Position numbers and translations under genes: made by a program. Positions 35,223 to 44,881 of a stretch of 62,764 nt of DNA are shown piece by piece (positions within the stretch are counted from its first letter, which is position 1; each line of letters opens with the position of its first letter). The notes beneath the pieces are model-generated. The model made no database searches, was not told the origin of the DNA, and saw only the letters and a program-made list of their open reading frames with translations. This DNA is from Muribaculaceae bacterium (GTDB taxonomy: Bacteria > Bacteroidota > Bacteroidia > Bacteroidales > Muribaculaceae). Location of the stretch: the NCBI GenBank assembly GCA_022509105.1, contig JAFLTV010000009.1, positions 1 to 62,764 on the forward strand, in the 5' to 3' direction.

Positions 35223-37346
35223 TTAACGATTTCTGTGAGCTATTTTTTTAAGATACTTGTAACTCGGTTTTGAAGGAAATGAACGAGTGAGAACAGATGC
35301 TGCCTCCGGTTCATCGTCATTCGCAGTAACCGTGATATTGAAGGAGAATGTCACCTTCTTATTGTTTGCATACAGACCATAGACCGGTTTGTAAACGTCG
35401 CCTACCTGACATGTGGGTTCGCCATCCCATTCCGGCATAAGACCTACGTAAAGAGTGTATTCATCTTCCGGCCATTCTTCATCATAACCGTAATATGCTA
35501 TGAAAACTCTGCCATTAGCGCCCCAACCGTCAAGCTGGCCTTCAGCTCCAAACCAATAAGCCGGATCGTCGCCCTGGTAAACGGCAGTGCCGTCAGGAAG
35601 TTGAGCGAAAGTTCTAACCTGGCCCATGGAGGAAATGCCTAAATCAGACATAACCTTATCCATATCGAATTCAAACATGCCGCCTTCATAATCATTATTG
35701 ATAGGACAATCCATATCAACAGTGATGTTCAATACATTTGTTGCAGCATTTATTGTCTGATTCCAGTCTGTAGCTATTGCGAAACCTTCGTCGGATGCAC
35801 CGGTTTGCCAGTTCATTGTGATCATAGCAAGCTTGTCGTTGCCGAAGAAACCTATCTTAACAGGCACTACAGTTCCATCTTCATATCCATGCTCGAACAG
35901 TTCCGGATGCATACCCACGCGGAAATTATTGTATTCTTCAGCTTCCGGGTCGTTTCCGCCATAATATTCGATGAAGAGAAGTCCGTCGCCCCATGAACCT
36001 ACAGAGCCGTCAACAGCAAACCAGAAACCTCCAACACCGCCTGCTGTGTAATCGCGGGTCACGTTTCCTTCAGCATCATAAGAAACAACCTTAGCCTCGC
36101 TGAGATTTGAAATGCCTAAAGCATTGCAAATAGCTGAAGCTTCGATTGGAAGCAGGCAATAGCTGTAATCTGTGCGGAACATTTGTGTAACGTTATAGCT
36201 CTTTGTATAGGCCACATCACCATCCATAGACGCTGCAGCTCCGACTGTAATGGTCACATTGAATTCCACAATCTTGCCGGTGCCTTCGTATGTGGCGGCA
36301 CAATGGATTGTTGCAACACTACCTTCTGTAAATACGCCCGGCATTGGTGCAGCTGAGAATGCAGCAACATATTCATCTGTCGGGAAACACATAAATACTG
36401 AAGCTTCATCACCCCATGAGCCTTTATATCCGTCTTGACCGAACCAGAAGCCGCCATTGCCTCTACCGTCAGATGCATCCATTTCCTGATAGTAGGATCC
36501 ATCCGGATTAAGGGCAACCCAGGTGATAGCGTCCCATGAGGGAGCACCAAGCAAGCTTACTATTTCATCGATATCAACTTCAATGTCGGTAGTTTCATAG
36601 TTAGAGTTATATTCAATATTTCCTGCAAAATCTTTGGTTGCCACAACATCACCTTCGATCTCTCCAAGTTCTCCCACAAAGATATCGAATACATAAACTA
36701 TTCTATAGTTAACTTCATTGGCATCCGTATAGCGAAGACCCTCCATGACATTGATATGCTCACCATCATAGAGCTGGCCGGGATACTGACCTAAATCACA
36801 GTAAACAACACCTTTTTCCAGATCAGCATATATCGAGGTATAAACCGCCTCATCATTGTTTGTATAATTCCATTCGCAAACATCTCCCTTAGAGTTCCAC
36901 CAGTGTCCCCATCCTACATAGCCTCCGGCCTGTGTCTGCGGTCCGAAGTTATCATTATGGGTGGTGTTTTCGATTGCGAATGCAGTCAGTTCAGGATAAC
37001 CGGCTACATAGTCGTCATCCTGCCAAAGATTTTGGATTGATTGGATTATCTCTGCGTCTGAGAGACCGAAAGTCTGTGCTGCCGCCTGATAATCAAGCTC
37101 CAATCTAACGCCATCGTATGAAGATTGGCTTGCAATCAGATTTACAGTGGTGACAACAATAGAGTCTGCATTGATCACCTGCATCAAAGAGTCGCGGACT
37201 TGTTTCTGGCGCAATAATTCCGCCATTTCGCTGTCGGTCAGGATATGCGGCCTGGAAAAATCAGTGTTGTCGCTACACGACTGAAATCCGATTCCCATCG
37301 CAAACACCAGCACCGGCAATAAGAATATATATTTTAATTTTTTCAT
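35223..37346 (-). CDS. Surface lipoprotein with four DUF4859-like modules, candidate SGBP
   Basis: 707 residues. Lipobox FQSCSDN (Cys24), an N-terminal helical segment, then four modules each centred on an aromatic-Gly-WG pattern: GWGHWWNSKGDVCEW, FWFGQDGYKGSWG, FWFAVDGSVGSWG and YWFGAEGQLDGWG. The position directly after SusD is where surface glycan-binding proteins are usually encoded. By order and lipoprotein nature it should bind substrate on the cell surface; the ligand could be glycan or glycopeptide. The modules recur in 32957-35218 and 44882-45889. Confidence 0.75.
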   Translation of the reverse strand: MKKLKYIFLLPVLVFAMGIGFQSCSDNTDFSRPHILTDSEMAELLRQKQVRDSLMQVINADSIVVTTVNLIASQSSYDGVRLELDYQAAAQTFGLSDAEIIQSIQNLWQDDDYVAGYPELTAFAIENTTHNDNFGPQTQAGGYVGWGHWWNSKGDVCEWNYTNNDEAVYTSIYADLEKGVVYCDLGQYPGQLYDGEHINVMEGLRYTDANEVNYRIVYVFDIFVGELGEIEGDVVATKDFAGNIEYNSNYETTDIEVDIDEIVSLLGAPSWDAITWVALNPDGSYYQEMDASDGRGNGGFWFGQDGYKGSWGDEASVFMCFPTDEYVAAFSAAPMPGVFTEGSVATIHCAATYEGTGKIVEFNVTITVGAAASMDGDVAYTKSYNVTQMFRTDYSYCLLPIEASAICNALGISNLSEAKVVSYDAEGNVTRDYTAGGVGGFWFAVDGSVGSWGDGLLFIEYYGGNDPEAEEYNNFRVGMHPELFEHGYEDGTVVPVKIGFFGNDKLAMITMNWQTGASDEGFAIATDWNQTINAATNVLNITVDMDCPINNDYEGGMFEFDMDKVMSDLGISSMGQVRTFAQLPDGTAVYQGDDPAYWFGAEGQLDGWGANGRVFIAYYGYDEEWPEDEYTLYVGLMPEWDGEPTCQVGDVYKPVYGLYANNKKVTFSFNITVTANDDEPEAASVLTRSFPSKPSYKYLKKIAHRNR

Positions 37347-37368
37347 TGCTGTTTGGTATTGAAATTAA

Positions 37369-39090
37369 TTAATAACCCGGATTTTGAACGAGCTTAATAT
37401 TAGCTTTCATAGATTCAGACGGGATATTGAACACTTCATAATGAGTGTCGTTGGTAGCGTCTTTGCAGAACCATGATTTTCCGGTGAATACGGAACGACC
37501 GTCAGCCATTTTAAATCTACGGAGATCCTGGAGACGATGGAATTCACACACAAATTCCCAACCGAGATCATCGAGGAGACCGCCTAATTCGATATCGGAA
37601 CCACCTTCGATTGTGCGGATGTGGTTAGTCCAGTCTACGCAACCGAGCTCTCCATCCTGATCTGTCTGATATTCATCATGACCATATACATAGCATGAAC
37701 CCCCTTTAAGATCCAGAACAGACCTTGTGGCCTTCGACGGATTGTTGGGGAATGAACGACGACGCACCTGAGAAACCAGGTCGGCTGCTGTCTGTTCGTC
37801 ACGACCCAGACGGAGTAAACATTCCGCTTTCATCATAAGAACGTCGGCATAACGGTATACAACCTGATCCGTGGCTGCTGCTCCAAATGAGTTGCCTAAT
37901 TGCATTTCATATTTGTTCATGCGATAGCCTTCCTGGAGGAAGCAACCGGGACGGTCTACTGAATGGAGGTTATAGTTCAAAGTAAGAATACCTGTTCCTG
38001 TCCAGTCGTGAGTGCTATAATAGATAGGATCGCCGGCATTCGGAGTGTAGGAACCGTCGGAGTTCTTCACTGCCTTGCGGAGTTCGCCGCCAAGCCATGT
38101 ATCTGTGAATCTCTTGTCGTCCGGATCGTATGTGTCGAGCCATTGGGGAATACCTGCTGATGCATTATAGGCTGCGCAACTTGTCTCCCATACTTCGCGC
38201 ATTGGCTCTGAGAAACAGAATGCGTTCCAGCCGTAGTGAACAGCGTGTGTGTTATCCTGCGGAATGTAGAAGATAACTTCCGGACATTGGCTGATGTCAA
38301 CCTTAAAGGGATCGAGATAATTTGCAGCCAATGAATATTTGCCCATATCGATGATATCGTTAACCTCTTTGAGGCAAGCTTCGTAGCCGTCTGTGCCGCT
38401 TGTGCCGAGGTAAACGTTCTTGTTAAGGTAAAGTTTTGCAAGAGTCATAGTGGCGGCTGCCTTATTTCCCCAGCCGTAACCGCCTTCATTGATATTTTCC
38501 TTAATCCATTGGAATTCCTCTACAAGCCAGTTGTAAAGATTTTCAACACCCACTTGTTCAGGCAGATATCCTTGTTCCACTTGCTGTGTAATCAGCAAAG
38601 GCACATTGCCGTAGTTATCCATCAGATGATAGTAGAACATACCACGGAAGAATTTAGCCTGTGCCAGGCTTGCTTTTTCGCTTTCTGTCTGAGCATCAGC
38701 AAGCTGGTCGCACACCAGGTTAGTATAAACGATACCTTGGTAAGCACGATCGTAGGGAGCCTGAATCTGGCCTACTTCTGTGCCCCAGTCATGCTTATGA
38801 AGGTTGATATAAGCGTCGCCCCAACCGAAAGCAACACGGGCCGGAACAACATATTGGTCGGTGGTTTCTTCAACAAGCTGTCCCAAGGGGAACCAGTCGC
38901 CGATAATGAAATAACGGTATTGAGCAACAGCAGCACCAAGGATACTTGCCAGATCATCCGGATTGGAAAGGTCGATGTTGGTGTCGTTCAATTGTGAAAA
39001 TATAGTCTCGTCAAGGTTGGTGCAACCTCCGGCCGCAAACAATCCTGCGGCTGCGAGACCAATGATAGATTTTCTTATAATTCTTTTCAT
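37369..39090 (-). CDS. susD: SusD-family surface lipoprotein
   Basis: 573 residues from MKRIIRKS at 39090; the longer frame would overlap susC and lacks a signal peptide. Lipobox LFAAGGCTNL. SusD family: N-terminal DETIFSQLND, TPR-like helices (AQAKFFRGMFYYHLMDNYGNVPLL), and the C-terminal region VYRYADVLMMKAECLLRLG and WEFVCEFHRLQDLRRF. It forms the lid on the SusC channel and delivers substrate. A gap of 19 bases follows susC. Related pairs (RagAB) carry peptides, so glycopeptide uptake is a real option here. Confidence 0.95.
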   Translation of the reverse strand: MKRIIRKSIIGLAAAGLFAAGGCTNLDETIFSQLNDTNIDLSNPDDLASILGAAVAQYRYFIIGDWFPLGQLVEETTDQYVVPARVAFGWGDAYINLHKHDWGTEVGQIQAPYDRAYQGIVYTNLVCDQLADAQTESEKASLAQAKFFRGMFYYHLMDNYGNVPLLITQQVEQGYLPEQVGVENLYNWLVEEFQWIKENINEGGYGWGNKAAATMTLAKLYLNKNVYLGTSGTDGYEACLKEVNDIIDMGKYSLAANYLDPFKVDISQCPEVIFYIPQDNTHAVHYGWNAFCFSEPMREVWETSCAAYNASAGIPQWLDTYDPDDKRFTDTWLGGELRKAVKNSDGSYTPNAGDPIYYSTHDWTGTGILTLNYNLHSVDRPGCFLQEGYRMNKYEMQLGNSFGAAATDQVVYRYADVLMMKAECLLRLGRDEQTAADLVSQVRRRSFPNNPSKATRSVLDLKGGSCYVYGHDEYQTDQDGELGCVDWTNHIRTIEGGSDIELGGLLDDLGWEFVCEFHRLQDLRRFKMADGRSVFTGKSWFCKDATNDTHYEVFNIPSESMKANIKLVQNPGY

Positions 39091-39109
39091 GTTGTTAGTC
39101 TTGACGAGT

Positions 39110-42100
39110 TTAGAATTCGAATGATAAACCACAAGTATATGTGCGGGTAGTAGGATATTTATCGCGGTCATCAATACCCGGAGCCATAAACCAGTTGCTA
39201 ACCTCCGGGTCTATGCCGGAATATTTCGTGATATAGAACAAGTTGTTGGCTGAGAAATAAACTCTGAGGTCTTTGATGAAGTTTGTGATTTTTCCTTTGA
39301 ACGGGATAGTGTAACCCAAAGTGACGTTCTGCAATTTGAAGAAGTCGCCCGGCTCGAGGAATTCACTCCAGAAACCCTGTCCCATGGAGTTTGACTTTTG
39401 CACCATGAGGGCGCTTCCGTCAGCGTTGTAAAGAGGATTTCCTTCGCGGTCGATTGCATGATACCAGTTTTGAGCTGATTTCAGACGGTTGTAAGCTATA
39501 CTGTTGTTTTCATAGAAAGCTCTCATTGTGTTGAGAATCTTATAACCGAACTGACCGGTGAACTGGAGAGAAAGGTCGAAGTTTTTCCATCTCAAAGTGT
39601 TACCCCAACCGAGGATCACTTTAGGAGCACCGCTGCCAAGTCTCTGACGGTTGGATTCGGTGTTAAGGTTTGCATTGAAAGGTTTCAAAACCCAGTTTCC
39701 ATCATCATCACGTGCCTCTACGAGAGCGAAACCGTCTTTGTCATAACCACGGAATTTCAAGCCCCAGAAGTCGCCGAAGCTGCTGCCTACCTCCATACAG
39801 TGAGTGGCAACTGAGATAGGATCGCTGATACCTCCCATTTCCTGGAAGTTATCTGTTTCATAAAGGTCGCTGCTCAATTTGAGAAGTTTGTCTTTATTGT
39901 GGGCCAGAGTGAGAGTTGATGACCAATAGAAGTCTTTAGTTTCGATTGGCACTCCCGTGATTGCCAATTCCACACCGATATTGCGGATAGAACCAACGTT
40001 ATAGGTAGTCATTGAATACATGTTCGGTGGAACGGGTACTACGTAGTCATAGAGAAGGTCGTCAGTGGTCTTGATATAGAAGTCTACATTACCACGCAGA
40101 CGGTTGTTCAGGAATCCGAAGTCAACACCGAAGTTCCATTCTTTGGTAGTTTGCCATTTGAGGTTGGGATTATAGTTCTGAGTAACCTCAAGAGTCTTGA
40201 TCCATTCACCTTCCGGGCTTAGGATATCTCCCCATCCTGCATAGTTATAAAGATATTGAGAGATGTAGTTTTGGTTAGGAGTAATACCGGTGACACCGAA
40301 ACCTACGCGGAGACGGAGATTGTCAAGCCATGATCCGGCCGGGCTCATGAATTCTTCGTTCATGATGTTCCAACCTACGGAAACAGAGGGGAAAGTTGCC
40401 CATTTATTGTTTTTACCAAACTGAGTGCTTCCTTCATGACGGACAGAAGCGAGGATGTTGTATCTTTCATCGAAACCGTAGCTGATACGTCCGAAGAATG
40501 AGATAAGCTTATCCATTTCGCGGCTTGAACTCATTGATGCGTGGCGGTCTTCTTCTGTAAGGAATGAACCGTTGCCAAGATTGTTCCAAAGGTAAGCAAG
40601 TGTTGAGAAGTTACCGTTGCCGGCGCTGAAACCTTCAGATTCATTTTCAATATAGCTGTAACCCAAGAGAGCGTCAAATCTGTGTTTGCCGCCGAAGTTC
40701 TTGAAATATTTAGTGGTTACTTCAAGGTTTTTGGAAATATATGATCCTTCTCCTTTATATGCATAACCGTTATAGTCGGTCTGTTGAGCTAATGTGTAGT
40801 AATCCGGAGAAGTGAAAGACTCTGAAAGACTTCTGTTTTCACTCCATGAGAGCAAAAGTTTGGTCTGCCATCCTTTGATAGGTTCAACTGTGACATTGCC
40901 TACTGTCTGGATGAAACGATTGGTTGTGCTTCCGGTAACTTCGTTCAATATCTCAAGCGGGTTGTAGTATTGATATTGTGAGAAATCTTCATAGTAGCTT
41001 CCATCGGGATTATAGACCGGCTCAGAAGGGTTATGAATGATTGCCTGGCGGTAAGCGTAAGCAGCGTTGCCGTTTGCAGCAGAATATTTCTGACGGGTTG
41101 TCAATACATTGAAGTTGAAACGGAGAATATCATTCCAAAGATACTGAGTATAATCCATCTGCATACGGAAGTTTTCGTTGTCAGTGTTTTTGATTATACC
41201 AAGTTCCTTATTGTAAGCCAAACTTGCAGCATAAGTTGCAGATTTGCTACCTCCGCTGATCTGGAATGCATGGTTCTGAGTGAAACCGGTCTTTCTTGTG
41301 ATGGCTTTGAGCCAGTCTGTGTCATAACCCATGTAGCTTTGAGCAGTGCGACCGTAAAGAACGTCGGTTGTGTCCATGAATTTAGCTTTCTTCGACCAGT
41401 CTGACCATGAGAAATAGTCGGAATAAGTAGCTGTAAAATATGAAGTGTCAGCTCTTTGACCTGATTTTGTAGTAATAAGGATAACACCATTAGCACCACG
41501 AGTACCATAGATGGCAGCGGCAGATGCATCTTTCAAAACGTCGATAGAAGCAATGTTTTCAGGAGCTACAGTGTTCATATCGCCTTCGATACCGTCTACA
41601 AGAATCAAAGGCTGAGTGGAACCGTAACCTGCGGATGTGATACCACGGAGGCGTATTTCAGAAGTGGCACCCGGAGCACCGGAAGATTTGATAATAGTCA
41701 AACCGGCCACTTTACCCTTGATAAGGTCAGCTGCGTCTCCGATTTTACCTTGTGAGAAGTCTTCAGACTTAATGGATGCGACTGCTGATGTAAGGTCGCC
41801 TTTTCTTGCCGTACCGTAACCGATTACAACAACGTCATCAAGAAGCTGGGAATCTGAAGAAAGAATAATTTTGCCAAGGTTTGTTTCACCGATAGGCACT
41901 TTCACGGTAAGAGATTTATAACCTACATAAGAGATTATCAATTCCTGACCGGGAGCGGCATTAATAGTGAAATTACCGTCGATATCAGTGGCAGTACCGG
42001 TTGTACTACCTTTCACTAAGATTGTAGCGCCGATTAGCGGTTCGCCATCGGGATCTTCAACCGTACCGGAGATAGCCGTAGCCTGTTGTGGCGCGGCTGC

Positions 42101-42211
42101 CGGAGCCGGTTCTGCGAATGCCTGTGGTATGCTGATGGCAAAACCAAGGCATGCGAATACCGCAATCTTCAGTATGGAGCTGAAGCTCGGTAAAGTTTTT
42201 CGCTGTTTCAT
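39110..42211 (-). CDS. susC: SusC-family TonB-dependent outer-membrane transporter
   Basis: 1033 residues. Signal peptide, carboxypeptidase-regulatory-like domain (about 45-120, ISGTVEDPDGEPLIGATILVKG), TonB box region (LDDVVVIGYGTARKGDLT), plug (IRGIT-type segment, VLKDASAAAIYGTRGANGVILITTK) and a C-terminal barrel ending in TCGLSFEF. Imports oligosaccharides or glycopeptides using the proton-motive force through TonB. A gap of 40 bases follows the GH127 gene, so they share the promoter at 44729-44796. Confidence 0.97.
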   Translation of the reverse strand: MKQRKTLPSFSSILKIAVFACLGFAISIPQAFAEPAPAAAPQQATAISGTVEDPDGEPLIGATILVKGSTTGTATDIDGNFTINAAPGQELIISYVGYKSLTVKVPIGETNLGKIILSSDSQLLDDVVVIGYGTARKGDLTSAVASIKSEDFSQGKIGDAADLIKGKVAGLTIIKSSGAPGATSEIRLRGITSAGYGSTQPLILVDGIEGDMNTVAPENIASIDVLKDASAAAIYGTRGANGVILITTKSGQRADTSYFTATYSDYFSWSDWSKKAKFMDTTDVLYGRTAQSYMGYDTDWLKAITRKTGFTQNHAFQISGGSKSATYAASLAYNKELGIIKNTDNENFRMQMDYTQYLWNDILRFNFNVLTTRQKYSAANGNAAYAYRQAIIHNPSEPVYNPDGSYYEDFSQYQYYNPLEILNEVTGSTTNRFIQTVGNVTVEPIKGWQTKLLLSWSENRSLSESFTSPDYYTLAQQTDYNGYAYKGEGSYISKNLEVTTKYFKNFGGKHRFDALLGYSYIENESEGFSAGNGNFSTLAYLWNNLGNGSFLTEEDRHASMSSSREMDKLISFFGRISYGFDERYNILASVRHEGSTQFGKNNKWATFPSVSVGWNIMNEEFMSPAGSWLDNLRLRVGFGVTGITPNQNYISQYLYNYAGWGDILSPEGEWIKTLEVTQNYNPNLKWQTTKEWNFGVDFGFLNNRLRGNVDFYIKTTDDLLYDYVVPVPPNMYSMTTYNVGSIRNIGVELAITGVPIETKDFYWSSTLTLAHNKDKLLKLSSDLYETDNFQEMGGISDPISVATHCMEVGSSFGDFWGLKFRGYDKDGFALVEARDDDGNWVLKPFNANLNTESNRQRLGSGAPKVILGWGNTLRWKNFDLSLQFTGQFGYKILNTMRAFYENNSIAYNRLKSAQNWYHAIDREGNPLYNADGSALMVQKSNSMGQGFWSEFLEPGDFFKLQNVTLGYTIPFKGKITNFIKDLRVYFSANNLFYITKYSGIDPEVSNWFMAPGIDDRDKYPTTRTYTCGLSFEF

Positions 42212-42251
42212 AAATGTTAAGATTAGTTTTTAATTTATAAAGTTTAGTTGA

Positions 42252-44705
42252 TTAATTTACTTTCCATTCAATAACGCCTCCGCTCTTGCCCTCTTTTAAT
42301 TTGGCAAGCACTTTGAGGTCGGTTGTGGTGACGGGTTCAAATTCCACATGATTATATTTGTCGAGTTCGACGCCGTAAGGATTTTTAGCCTTCACGGGTG
42401 CCCATTTGTCATCCGGGGTCTTGTAATAAAGTTCCCAGCTTTCGGGCGCATCATAATCAACGTCATAATGATCGAAAGCAAGCCAATAAATGTCTACATT
42501 GCTGACCTTCGTGGGTTGATCGAAACGATAGCAGATATTTTCGGGAGTGCCTTCTCTGAGCCACCAATAATGATATGGCTTTGAGTTATCTGCACTTGAT
42601 TTAGGTTCCCAAAGGTCGTTGTAGCCCCAAGCATAACTCAGGTTGGAAGTTGCAGCAGGTTTGTCGGAATTGGGCTGCGTGGGTTCTGAATACATCTGTG
42701 CTTTGCTTGCCAAAGTTGGTTCGGGAGTGGGAACTGCAGAATTCTCTGAATCGGCAATCCATACTTCCATATTGTCTGCCCCGCGATTATTCCATGTGCA
42801 ATAAGGAATAGCGGTCAGCTCTGCTTCAGAAGTGGAACCGTCAAGATGTTTCTTCTTGCCGGTTGCTTTCAGAGTCATGACACCATTTAAAAGCTCGGGC
42901 TCGAATTTTTCTGTGAACGACGCCTCATAGGGAAGATATTTATCGAAAACTATACTGTCTTTCTGGTCTTGACCTTCAAGACAATACATGACAGGACCTC
43001 TTTGAAGTGCCACTCTTCCTTTGTTTTCTGCTACATTTTCATTGGCCTTTACTCTTCTCACCTCCATAGGCAAGGATAATTCCACCTTGTCGCCCTTCTT
43101 CCAATCTCTTTTGATAGTGGCGTAGCCGTTTCCCGACATAGCTTTAACAGATTTGCCATTAACCTTTATTTCGTAACCTTTTGATGGTGCGGAGGCAAAA
43201 CTATATAAATCTGTAGGCACGGGAGCATTTTCCACCCAACCCGGAATTCTGAGTCTCAAGGCAAATTCCCCCTCATTTTCCGGTTGCACAAGAAGAGAGA
43301 CATCACCCTTCCATGGAAAATCGGTGGTCTGAGTCAGTTTAACCTTATTATTATTGGTCTGTATTTCAGCGTCGCTTTGAACATAAAGATTCACAAGGAT
43401 ATCATCACCCTGTGTGGCATATGCATATTGTGGAACACTGGCCATGAATCTTGTTACATTTCCCGGACAGCAAGCGCACCCGAACCAAGGTTCCCTTGAA
43501 TGTTCACCCATTGATTCCAATGGATTGTCGTAGAAAAATTTATCTCCGGAAAGAGACACTCCGGAAGGTACTCCATTATATAAAGCACGTTCGTAGACAT
43601 CCACATATTTTGCATCGCCTGTTGCCAGAAACATTCTGTAGTTCCAATAAACATTGGCAATTGCTGCGCATGTCTCGCAATAAGCTGTGTGGTTGTTCAA
43701 TTCATAGTTAGGTCCGAAACCTTCACCTTGAGGACGGCTTCCGATTCCACCCGTGATATAAAGTTTTTTTCCGGCCATATTGTCCCAGATACGTTCCAGA
43801 GCCTTGAAATAGGCTGTGTCGTTGGTTAATGACGCCACATCGGCAACACCGGAATAAAGATATCCTGCTCTCACTGCATGTCCTACAATTTCATCTTGTT
43901 GCAGGATAGGCTTATGGTCTTGTGAATATTCACTCGGTTTATGTCCGTCTGTGCATCTTCCGGTTTCCTCAACGAAATATTTGGCAGTGTTAAGATATTT
44001 TTCATCACCTGTAACCTTATAAAGCTTTGCGAGAGCCATTTCCACGATAGGGTGTCCGGAAGGTCGATGAATCTGTCCCTCGTTTGGTCCGAATACCTGG
44101 CAAACGAGATCGGCATTCTTTATGGCCACATCAAGAAGGCTGCGTTTTCCTGTAGCCAAGTAATGCGCCACAGCAGCTTCATAGAGATGGCCGGAATTGT
44201 AAAGTTCGTGAGAATTGATTTTCTCCCAACGATGTGTGCCCCACCATCCAGCAAGGCGTTCACATTTGTTGGTTACACAAGTTGTCAGATAGCCGTCGGG
44301 TTCTTGCGCGGCTGAAATAAGGTTGATCACACTGTCGAGATAATTATCAAGTTTGGGATCATATTCCACAGCCAAAGCATAGGAAGCTCCCTCGATTATC
44401 TTATACGGATCAGTGTCGTCAAAAGAAAAGTCTCCGCGGTGTTCACCCTTTTTCAAACCTCCGGCAATTGCAAAATTGTCAAAGCGGCCGTTTTTCTCAC
44501 ATTCAGCAAAAGCCGAGGGAATGGAAACTTTTCTGTTGGTTTCGATTCTTGGAGCCCAGAAACTGTCGTTGAAGTGCACTTGCGTGAAGGCAACTTCATT
44601 CACGGGCTCATCTGGAGCCTTGTAAGCTTCGGCCTTAGAGCAAGCTGAAAGCGTTGCAAAAGCTCCAAAACATGCAAATATTACCTTTGTACTTGTCAGT
44701 TTCAT
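42252..44705 (-). CDS. GH127-type beta-L-arabinofuranosidase, lipoprotein (PF07944)
   Basis: 817 residues. Lipobox TLSACSKAE (Cys22), so membrane anchored. (alpha/alpha)6 barrel with the zinc-cysteine centre of the family: Glu344 and Cys346 in AYCETCAA, Cys412 and Cys413 in FGCACCPGN; by analogy with HypBA1 of Bifidobacterium longum the first of the paired Cys is the nucleophile. HypBA1 removes beta-L-arabinofuranose from hydroxyproline-linked chains. C-terminal discoidin-like domain (about 690-817). GH146 shares this fold and motif, so that family is the alternative. First gene of the SusCD operon. Confidence 0.88.
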   Translation of the reverse strand: MKLTSTKVIFACFGAFATLSACSKAEAYKAPDEPVNEVAFTQVHFNDSFWAPRIETNRKVSIPSAFAECEKNGRFDNFAIAGGLKKGEHRGDFSFDDTDPYKIIEGASYALAVEYDPKLDNYLDSVINLISAAQEPDGYLTTCVTNKCERLAGWWGTHRWEKINSHELYNSGHLYEAAVAHYLATGKRSLLDVAIKNADLVCQVFGPNEGQIHRPSGHPIVEMALAKLYKVTGDEKYLNTAKYFVEETGRCTDGHKPSEYSQDHKPILQQDEIVGHAVRAGYLYSGVADVASLTNDTAYFKALERIWDNMAGKKLYITGGIGSRPQGEGFGPNYELNNHTAYCETCAAIANVYWNYRMFLATGDAKYVDVYERALYNGVPSGVSLSGDKFFYDNPLESMGEHSREPWFGCACCPGNVTRFMASVPQYAYATQGDDILVNLYVQSDAEIQTNNNKVKLTQTTDFPWKGDVSLLVQPENEGEFALRLRIPGWVENAPVPTDLYSFASAPSKGYEIKVNGKSVKAMSGNGYATIKRDWKKGDKVELSLPMEVRRVKANENVAENKGRVALQRGPVMYCLEGQDQKDSIVFDKYLPYEASFTEKFEPELLNGVMTLKATGKKKHLDGSTSEAELTAIPYCTWNNRGADNMEVWIADSENSAVPTPEPTLASKAQMYSEPTQPNSDKPAATSNLSYAWGYNDLWEPKSSADNSKPYHYWWLREGTPENICYRFDQPTKVSNVDIYWLAFDHYDVDYDAPESWELYYKTPDDKWAPVKAKNPYGVELDKYNHVEFEPVTTTDLKVLAKLKEGKSGGVIEWKVN

Positions 44706-44728
44706 GGTAGGTTAGTTAATAATGTCTG

Positions 44729-44796
44729 CAAAGTTAAGAAGTCTTAAAAAACCGTAAGTAATAATTATGTCTAAATAAGTAATAAAATTGTCTAAA
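44729..44796 (-). promoter_or_regulatory. Promoter of GH127-SusCD with predicted HTCS operator
   Basis: -7 box TAACTTTG at 44729-44736 (minus strand). Eighteen bases upstream begin two adjoining 21-bp direct repeats, 44755-44775 and 44776-44796, identical at 18 of 21 positions; each starts TTTAGACA and ends TTATTACTTA. Paired sites 21 bp apart fit a dimer with AraC-type domains binding next to the -33 region. No good -33 TTTG is present, as expected for an activated promoter. Confidence 0.7.
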
Positions 44797-44881
44797 ACTT
44801 TAGATTTTAAGCATGTTTAGAAAGGGAAGTGGATTTCCATAAAGAAAATCCACTTTGAAAAAATAACTTAAATTTTAGAGA